Part shown: positions 43,477 through 48,922 of the stretch, piece by piece
Position numbering within the stretch: position 1 is the first letter of the stretch
Layout: each line of letters opens with the position of its first letter
Assembly (NCBI RefSeq): GCF_014655595.1
Contig: NZ_BNBL01000001.1
Span: 1,406,181 to 1,455,102 of the forward strand
Source: Streptomyces griseocarneus
GTDB lineage: Bacteria > Actinomycetota > Actinomycetes > Streptomycetales > Streptomycetaceae
Reading direction: 5' to 3'
DNA length: 48,922 bases
Translations under genes and position numbers: made by a program
The notes under the pieces: generated by a model
The model's input: only the letters and a program-made list of their open reading frames with translations
What the model was told of the DNA's origin: nothing
Databases searched by the model: none

Positions 43477-44094
43477 TCAGATGTTGGTGAACGCCAGCTT
43501 CGCGCCCAGGGCCACGAACGCGCCCGCGAACGTGCGCCGCATCCACGTCAGCACCTTGGGCCGCGAGATCACGTGGTCACGGACCGCGGCGGCCAGCAGG
43601 CCGTAGCCGACGAAGATCACGAACGTCATCAGCATGAAGACGGCGCTCAGTTCGAGCATCCGGGGGACCGGGTGCGCCTCGTCGGTGCTCACGAACTGCG
43701 GGAGGAAGGCCAGGAAGAAGATCGTCAGCTTGGGGTTGAGGATGTTGATGAGGACGGCCGTGACAGTCACCTTGGTCGCCGACTGGGCCTGGGCCTCGTC
43801 GTCGGTCTCCACCTTCAGCGTGCCGCTCTCGCGCAGCGTGCTCCACGCCACGTAGAGCAGGTAGGCGACGCCCGCGTACTTGAAGATCTGGAAGGCGAGC
43901 GCGCTGGTGTGTAAGAGCGCGGCCAGCCCCATGATCGTGGCGGCCATGTGGGGGACGATTCCCAGCGTGCAGCCGAACGCGGCCACGACGCTCGCGCGGA
44001 AGCCCCGCGAGAGGCCCGTGGCGAGCGTGTAGAGCACCCCCGTGCCGGGGGAGGCGGTGACGATGAACGATGTGACCAGGAATTCGATGCCCAC
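43477..44094 (-). CDS. LysE family amino acid exporter
   Basis: A 205-aa inner-membrane translocator of the LysE/RhtB family with about six hydrophobic segments. It starts near FLVTSFIVTASPGTGVLYTL, with the family's ATGLSRGFRA loop and the ILINILNPKLTIFFLAFLPQF-like segment (here LINILNPKLTIFF). It exports amino acids or related small molecules. The GTG start has AGAGGAGC upstream. It lies 42 nt after trpC and appears to be the last gene of the yggS-flavoprotein-trpD-trpC operon, so it may export a product of that pathway. The substrate is unknown. Confidence 0.88.
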   Translation of the reverse strand: MGIEFLVTSFIVTASPGTGVLYTLATGLSRGFRASVVAAFGCTLGIVPHMAATIMGLAALLHTSALAFQIFKYAGVAYLLYVAWSTLRESGTLKVETDDEAQAQSATKVTVTAVLINILNPKLTIFFLAFLPQFVSTDEAHPVPRMLELSAVFMLMTFVIFVGYGLLAAAVRDHVISRPKVLTWMRRTFAGAFVALGAKLAFTNI

Positions 44095-44136
44095 GGATTG
44101 ACGCTCCTCTTGTGCCCTCGGACGTGCGGCAAGTGC

Positions 44137-44958
44137 CTATTCGGCGGCCGGAGTTGGCTGTGCCGCTCCGCGCGCGAGTATGGCACGGGTGGCCGCCTCG
44201 ATGTCCGGTGCACGCATCAGGCTCTCGCCGATGAGGAAGGACGAGACGCCGGATTTCGCCAGCCGGGCGAGGTCGGCGGGGCCGCCCAGCCCGCTCTCCC
44301 CGACGATCACCCGCCCGTCCGGGACCTGTGGCGCGAGCGCCTCGGTCGTCGCCAGCGACGTCTCGAACGTCCTGTGGTCGCGGTTGTTGACGCCGATCAG
44401 GCGCGTGCGCAGGCTCAGCGCCCGCTCCAGCTCCCCGGCGTCGTGGACCTCGGCGAGCACGTCCATGCCGAGCGACGACGCCGCGTCCTCCAGCTCCTTG
44501 GCCGTCGCGTCGTCGACCGCGGCCATGATGACGAGCACGCAGTCGGCGCCCCACGCGCGGGCCTCGACGACCTGGTACGGGTCGTAGAGGAAGTCCTTGC
44601 GCAGCACCGGCAGTCCGGTCGCGGCGCGCGCGGCCGCCAGGTGCGCCGGCGCGCCCTGGAACGAGCGGGTGTCGGTCAGTACCGACAGGCAGGCGGCGCC
44701 GCCCGCCTCGTAGGCGCGGGCGATCGCCGGCGGGTCGAAGTCGGCGCGGATGAGGCCCTTCGAGGGGCTCGCCTTCTTGATCTCGGCGATCAGGGCGTAG
44801 TCGCCCCGCCCCAGCCTGTCCTCGAGCGCGGCGAGGAAGCCGCGCGGCGGCGGGGCGGCCGCGGCCTGCGCCTCCAGGGCGGCGAGGGGGCGCGAGCGCT
44901 TCGCGGCCGCGATCTCCTCGCGCTTGTAGGCCTCGATGGTGGCCAGAAAGCCGGTCAT
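44137..44958 (-). CDS. trpC: Indole-3-glycerol phosphate synthase (TrpC), atypical for Streptomyces
   Basis: A 273-aa TIM-barrel enzyme converting carboxyphenylaminodeoxyribulose phosphate to indole-3-glycerol phosphate. Catalytic and phosphate-binding segments: [16 protein letters not shown] (Glu and Lys), [40 protein letters not shown] and [10 protein letters not shown]. The sequence [20 protein letters not shown] resembles proteobacterial TrpC more than the usual streptomycete enzyme, which reads SPSKGALA in this region. The ATG has AAGGAGCAGG upstream. It follows trpD after 62 nt. Probably a second, pathway-dedicated copy. Confidence 0.92.
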   Translation of the reverse strand: MTGFLATIEAYKREEIAAAKRSRPLAALEAQAAAAPPPRGFLAALEDRLGRGDYALIAEIKKASPSKGLIRADFDPPAIARAYEAGGAACLSVLTDTRSFQGAPAHLAAARAATGLPVLRKDFLYDPYQVVEARAWGADCVLVIMAAVDDATAKELEDAASSLGMDVLAEVHDAGELERALSLRTRLIGVNNRDHRTFETSLATTEALAPQVPDGRVIVGESGLGGPADLARLAKSGVSSFLIGESLMRAPDIEAATRAILARGAAQPTPAAE

Positions 44959-45020
44959 GTCCTGCTCCTTTCGGCCCTGCGGGCCGGTGCCGTACGACCG
45001 TCGCGCCGCGCGGGCGGCGG

Positions 45021-46034
45021 TCACGCGTGGGAGACCGCGACGAGGCGGTCGAGGCGGCGCCTGGCCTCACCCGAGTCGATCGACTTCACGGCCAGTTCCA
45101 GGCCGTCCGCCAGGTCCGCGGCCCGGCCGGCGACCACCAGCGCCGCGGCCGCGTTGAAGGCCGTCACGTCGCGGTAGGCGCCGCGCTCGCCGTCGAGGAC
45201 CGCGAGCAGCGCCTCCGCGTTGTCCCGCGCGTCGCCGCCCTTGAGCTGCTCCGGGCGCGCTCTCGGCAGGCCGAATTCCTCCGGCGTCACCTCGAACGTC
45301 CGTACGGTGCCGTTCTCGAGCGAGGCGATGGCGGTGGGGCCGGTGGTCGTGATCTCGTCGAGCCCGTCGGAGCCGTGGACGACGAGGGCGCGCTGCGAGC
45401 CGAGCCGGCCCAGCACCTCGGCGAGCGGCTCCACCCATTCCCTCGAGAACACCCCGACCATCTGCCGGCGCACCCCGGCCGGGTTCAGCAGCGGCCCCAT
45501 GAGGTTGAAGATGGTGCGGGTGCCCAGCTCGACGCGGGTGGGGTGGACGTGCCGGGCCGCCGGATGGTGGTCCGGGGCGAACATGAAGCCGATGCCCGCC
45601 TCGGCCAGGCAGCGTTCGACGGTGGCGGGCGGCAGCCCGACGCGCACGCCCAGCTCCGCCAGCACGTCGGCCGCGCCGCAGCGCGAGGAGAACGCCCGGT
45701 TGCCCATCTTGGCCACCGGGACGCCCGCGCCGGCGACGACGAGCGCCGCGCAGGTGGAGATGTTGTACGAGCCCGACGCGTCGCCGCCGGTGCCGAGCAG
45801 GTCGATGGCCCCGGGCGGCGCGGTGACCCGGAGCATCCGGGAGCGCATCGTGGTCACCGCTCCGGTGATCTCCTCGATGCTCTCCCCGCGCATCCGCAGC
45901 CCCATCAGCAGGGCGCCCATCTGCGAGGGGGTCGCGTCACCCGACACGATGAGGTCGAAGGCCCGGGCCGACTCCTCGAAGGTCAGCGTGGCGCCGGTGG
46001 CGACCTTGGCTATCAGGGGCTTGAGTTCTTCCAT
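45021..46034 (-). CDS. trpD: Anthranilate phosphoribosyltransferase (TrpD), alphaproteobacterial-like
   Basis: A 337-aa enzyme joining anthranilate and PRPP. Signatures: [20 protein letters not shown] (PRPP loop), [54 protein letters not shown] and [10 protein letters not shown]. From memory, [20 protein letters not shown] and [20 protein letters not shown] read much like alphaproteobacterial TrpD rather than streptomycete TrpD. The ATG has GAGGAGAGG upstream. It lies 34 nt after the flavoprotein gene. No trpE, trpG, trpF or trpBA is present in the window; an upstream partner may lie beyond the right edge. Confidence 0.93.
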   Translation of the reverse strand: MEELKPLIAKVATGATLTFEESARAFDLIVSGDATPSQMGALLMGLRMRGESIEEITGAVTTMRSRMLRVTAPPGAIDLLGTGGDASGSYNISTCAALVVAGAGVPVAKMGNRAFSSRCGAADVLAELGVRVGLPPATVERCLAEAGIGFMFAPDHHPAARHVHPTRVELGTRTIFNLMGPLLNPAGVRRQMVGVFSREWVEPLAEVLGRLGSQRALVVHGSDGLDEITTTGPTAIASLENGTVRTFEVTPEEFGLPRARPEQLKGGDARDNAEALLAVLDGERGAYRDVTAFNAAAALVVAGRAADLADGLELAVKSIDSGEARRRLDRLVAVSHA

Positions 46035-46068
46035 GGGCCTCTCCTCGGGCTCCGGGCGTGCGCGGCGG

Positions 46069-48183
46069 TCAGCTGAGGACGTCCCTGGGCGCCCGTACGT
46101 CCTCACCGCCCGGCGGCAGCGGCAGGTCCCAGCCGGTCTCGACGTTCTCGCGCCGGTAGGGCGTCCGGTCGGTGAGCGCGGTGTCCAGGGTGCGGGCGAA
46201 CAGGTGGCCGCTGTGGACCGCGGCCGCGATGATGCCGGGCCCCAGGCAGTCGCCCAGCCGTACGACGCGGCGGATGCCGGCCGCGGCGAGCTCCGCCTCG
46301 CCCCGCAGTCGGAGCTCCTCGTAGAGCTCGTCGCGCGGCACCATGCCCGTGGTCAGCACGACGGCGTCCGCCGCCACCGTCGTCTCGCGGCCGGTGAAGA
46401 CGCAGGCGAGGTGGGCGGCGCCGGGCTCGGCCCGCGCGAGCGTCGTCGAGGTGTGCACCGCCGCGCAGGACTGGAGGATCCGCCGCTGGACCTTGCGCTG
46501 TTCGGCCGTCAGCTGGGTGTAGGCGGACACCAGGCTCTCGGGCGTGACGAAGGTGACCTCGCAGCCGTGCTCGACGAGGCGCTCGGCGATCACCCCGCCC
46601 ATGTAGTAGTGGTCGTCGTCGAACACCACGACGCGCCCGGAGGGCAGCCGGGAGTCCATGACGTCGTCCGGGGTGTAGACGGGCACCCGGTCCAGGCCGG
46701 GGACCGGGTCGGCGTGGTACCGGCCGACCCCGTCGCCGCGCCAGGTCGCCCCGGTGGCGACGGCGACGAGCGAGGCCTCGGCCTCCAGCACCATGTCGGC
46801 GGTGATGTCGTTGCCGGGCAGCAGCTGGACGTTGCGCATCCGGCGCAGCTGTCCCAGGCGCCACTCGCTGACCCGGGCCCAGGTCCCCAGGCCCGGCAGC
46901 CTGCTCTCCCGGACCACCCGGCCGCCCAGCTGCCGGCCGCGGTCGGCCAGCATGACGTCGTAGCCGCGCTGGCCCAGCGCGCGGGCGGCCTCCAGGCCGG
47001 CGGGACCGCCGCCGACGATGAGCACCGTGTCGTCGGTGTCCTTGGGCGGGATGTACTCGGGGTGCCAGCCGCGCCGCCACTCCTCGCCCATGGTCGGGTT
47101 CTGGGTGCAGCGCATGGGCACGCCCGAACGGTCGCCGGCCACGCAGATGTTGCAGCCGATGCACTCGCGGATGTCGTCGAAGCGGCCTTCCTCGATCTTG
47201 CGGGGCAGGAAGGGATCGGCGATCGAGGGGCGGGCCGAGCCGATGAGGTCGAGCGTGCCGCCCCTGACCATCGCGGCCATCGTGTCGGGCGAGGTGAACC
47301 GGCCGACCCCGACCACGGGTCTGGTGGTCACGCTCTTGACGAACCTGACGTACTTCTCCTGGTGTCCCTCGTCGCCGAACCGCGCGGTGACCCCGTCGTC
47401 GTCGAAGTCGCTGAGGTTGACGTCCCACAGGTCGGGCAGCTCAGCGAGCATCTCCACCACGTCGCGGCCCTCGTCCCGGGCGCCGGCGTCCTTGGAGCCG
47501 AGCCCGTCGACGCCGAACCGGATCGCGACCGCACAGGTGTCGCCGACGGCCTCCTTGGCGTCCTCGACCAGCTCGCGCAGGAAGCGGGCGCGGTTCTCCA
47601 GGCTGCCGCCGTACTCGTCGGTCCGGTGGTTGTGGCGGCGGGTGAGGAAGTGGACGGGCAGCGTCATGTCGTGGCCCGCGTAGACGTAGATGATGTCGAA
47701 CCCCGCGCGCCGGGCGTTCAGCGCCGCCGTGCGGTACCAGCGGCGGGCGGCGCGGATGTCGCTCTTGTCCATCGCCCGCGCGGTGACGGGGTTGATCCCC
47801 CGGGTGAGCCGCAGGCTCGGCGCTATCGGCACGGTGCGGCTCTCGAGGTTGGCGACGTGGGAGCCGTTGTGCACCAGCTCCACGGCCGCCAGGGCGCCGT
47901 GCTCGTGGATCAGGCCGGTGGCGCGGGCCAGGTAGGGGATGTCCCGCTCGTCCCACAGCCGCAGCTCGCGCTGGTGATTGCCGGAGTGGTGCACGTCGCA
48001 CTGCTCGGTGGAGATCACCCCCCAGCCGCCCTCGGCCTTCACGCCCCGCATCGCCGCCATGGGGCTGGGGAACGCGCGCCCCATGCCGTTGCAGTGGGGC
48101 ACCTGGAAGAAGCGGTTCCGGGCGGTGACCGGGCCGATCCGTACGGGCTCGAAGAGGATGTCGAACCGGGAGGGACGGGTCAT
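46069..48183 (-). CDS. Trimethylamine/histamine dehydrogenase family Fe-S flavoprotein
   Basis: A 704-aa protein: an old-yellow-enzyme-like TIM barrel (1-~340), a [4Fe-4S] site (Cys341, Cys344, Cys347, Cys359) and an ADP/NAD-binding C-terminal region ([20 protein letters not shown]). Cys31 (VPHCNGMG) matches the Cys30 that binds FMN covalently in trimethylamine dehydrogenase; Tyr168 and His171 match its catalytic Tyr-His pair. Two residues of the substrate cage differ: Tyr60 is Gln61 and Trp355 is Asp351, as I recall for histamine dehydrogenase, and no Trp is seen where Trp264 lies. It should oxidise a different amine. The ATG overlaps the yggS-like stop by 4 nt. Confidence 0.9.
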   Translation of the reverse strand: MTRPSRFDILFEPVRIGPVTARNRFFQVPHCNGMGRAFPSPMAAMRGVKAEGGWGVISTEQCDVHHSGNHQRELRLWDERDIPYLARATGLIHEHGALAAVELVHNGSHVANLESRTVPIAPSLRLTRGINPVTARAMDKSDIRAARRWYRTAALNARRAGFDIIYVYAGHDMTLPVHFLTRRHNHRTDEYGGSLENRARFLRELVEDAKEAVGDTCAVAIRFGVDGLGSKDAGARDEGRDVVEMLAELPDLWDVNLSDFDDDGVTARFGDEGHQEKYVRFVKSVTTRPVVGVGRFTSPDTMAAMVRGGTLDLIGSARPSIADPFLPRKIEEGRFDDIRECIGCNICVAGDRSGVPMRCTQNPTMGEEWRRGWHPEYIPPKDTDDTVLIVGGGPAGLEAARALGQRGYDVMLADRGRQLGGRVVRESRLPGLGTWARVSEWRLGQLRRMRNVQLLPGNDITADMVLEAEASLVAVATGATWRGDGVGRYHADPVPGLDRVPVYTPDDVMDSRLPSGRVVVFDDDHYYMGGVIAERLVEHGCEVTFVTPESLVSAYTQLTAEQRKVQRRILQSCAAVHTSTTLARAEPGAAHLACVFTGRETTVAADAVVLTTGMVPRDELYEELRLRGEAELAAAGIRRVVRLGDCLGPGIIAAAVHSGHLFARTLDTALTDRTPYRRENVETGWDLPLPPGGEDVRAPRDVLS

Positions 48184-48893
48184 ATGGTGTCCCTCTGCAC
48201 ATAGGCCCGCGCCCCGAAGATCGCGCTGCCCACGCGCACGTGCGTGGCCCCGTGGGCGATCGCCTCGGCGAAGTCCGTGCTCATGCCCATGGACAGCCCC
48301 GGCAGTCCGTTGCGGGCGGCGATGCCGGCCAGCAGGGTGAAGTGCGGGGCCGGGTCGGCGCCGGCCGGCGGAACGCACATCAGGCCGGCGACCTCGAGGC
48401 CGTAGGTCTCCCGGCAGGCCGCGAGGAAGCCGTCGGCGTCCTCGGGCAGGACGCCCGCCTTCTGCGGCTCCGCCCCGGTGTTGACCTGGACGAACAGCCG
48501 GGGCCTGCGGCCCTGCCGGTCGCACTGCCGGGCCAGGGCCTCGCACAGGCCGGGCCGGTCGACGGAGTGGATGACGTCGAACAACGCCACCGCCTCCCGG
48601 GCCTTGTTGGTCTGCAGGGGCCCGATCAGGTGCAGCTCGAGGCCGGGAATCCGCTCGCGCAGGGCGGGCCACTTCGCCTTGGCCTCCTGGACGCGGTTCT
48701 CGCCGAAGACCGTGAGCCCGGCCGCGGCGGCCCGCTCCAGGACGTCGGCGGGAACCGTCTTCGAGGCGGCGACGAGCGTCACCGACCCCGGATCGCGGCC
48801 GGCGCGGGTACAGGCGCCTTCGATGGCATCGCGGACCGCGCCCAGCCCGATCGCCGGGTCGGGCCGGTGAAGGGTTTCGTGGATGGCCGTCAT
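48180..48893 (-). CDS. YggS/YlmE family PLP-binding protein
   Basis: A 237-aa protein of the YggS (PLPBP) family, a fold-type III PLP protein involved in vitamin B6 and amino acid homeostasis without known catalysis. The PLP lysine is in LVAASKTVPAD. Other signatures: FGENRVQEAKAKWPALRE, LHLIGPLQTNKAREAVALFD, FVQVNTGAEPQKAG, LMCVPPAG, LSMGMSTDFAEAI and HVRVGSAIFG. It reads closer to alphaproteobacterial YggS than to streptomycete YlmE, which normally lies with the division genes. An AAGGAGG precedes the ATG. Only 29 bases remain to the window edge, so an upstream gene may exist. Confidence 0.92.
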   Translation of the reverse strand: MTAIHETLHRPDPAIGLGAVRDAIEGACTRAGRDPGSVTLVAASKTVPADVLERAAAAGLTVFGENRVQEAKAKWPALRERIPGLELHLIGPLQTNKAREAVALFDVIHSVDRPGLCEALARQCDRQGRRPRLFVQVNTGAEPQKAGVLPEDADGFLAACRETYGLEVAGLMCVPPAGADPAPHFTLLAGIAARNGLPGLSMGMSTDFAEAIAHGATHVRVGSAIFGARAYVQRDTI

Positions 48894-48922
48894 GGAACCT
48901 CCTTCCGGTTCTGCGGCCGTGG

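Overview
The window is very GC-rich, with strong third-position G/C bias, frequent GTG starts, GA-rich ribosome binding sites and many 4-nt stop/start overlaps. Gene content points to Streptomyces or a close relative: a gvpOAFGJLSK gas-vesicle operon, a SigB/F-like sigma factor, an ANTAR protein, DUF1876, actinobacterial CtaF and QcrB, and a chloramphenicol phosphotransferase that resembles my recollection of the S. venezuelae enzyme. I see no tRNA, rRNA, insertion sequence, phage gene or CRISPR array, and no gene-free stretch longer than about 300 bases.

Layout. 1-3 kb: a 110-aa protein coupled to an M14 carboxypeptidase, converging with an Orn/Lys/Arg decarboxylase. 3-7 kb: an orphan respiratory module (a QcrB paralogue facing ctaD-ctaF) without its usual partner subunits. 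7-19.7 kb: a stress and signalling region with Zn-alcohol dehydrogenase, HAD phosphatase, PAP2/lipid kinase, GAF-ANTAR, PAS-GAF, SigB/F-like sigma factor, CBS protein, a 37-aa small protein, SDR, large catalase, CsbD, a coiled-coil protein, chloramphenicol phosphotransferase and a small hydrophobic protein. Several of these genes, and two elsewhere, are preceded by sequences resembling the Streptomyces SigB promoter pattern GNNT-N14-16-GGGTAC. 19.9-23.2 kb: the gas-vesicle operon.

23.2-38.3 kb: a complete [NiFe]-hydrogenase locus. On the minus strand runs hypX, small subunit, large subunit, NifU-like, DUF5947, a 72-aa protein, DUF6084, a 359-aa unknown, maturation protease and a 43-aa small protein. 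Divergent on the plus strand is hypABFCDE. The small subunit lacks a Tat signal and has a CDGD motif where a CxxC pair is usual. That fits the group 1h (formerly group 5, actinobacterial) high-affinity, oxygen-insensitive uptake enzymes that let streptomycetes and mycobacteria oxidise atmospheric H2. The Hyp proteins build the NiFe(CN)2CO centre, and the protease would remove a 21-residue tail from the large subunit. 38.4-43.5 kb: a low-affinity iron permease-like protein, a CPD photolyase, an unknown membrane protein, DUF1876 and an FtsH protease.

43.5-48.9 kb: a minus-strand operon, yggS-like, trimethylamine-dehydrogenase-family flavoprotein, trpD, trpC and LysE exporter. It probably continues upstream beyond the window. 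TrpC, TrpD and the YggS-like protein look more alphaproteobacterial than streptomycete, and the flavoprotein's active site resembles histamine dehydrogenase more than trimethylamine dehydrogenase. I regard this operon, the uncharacterised small and accessory proteins of the hydrogenase operon, and the apparently leaderless SigB-type promoters as the most interesting parts.
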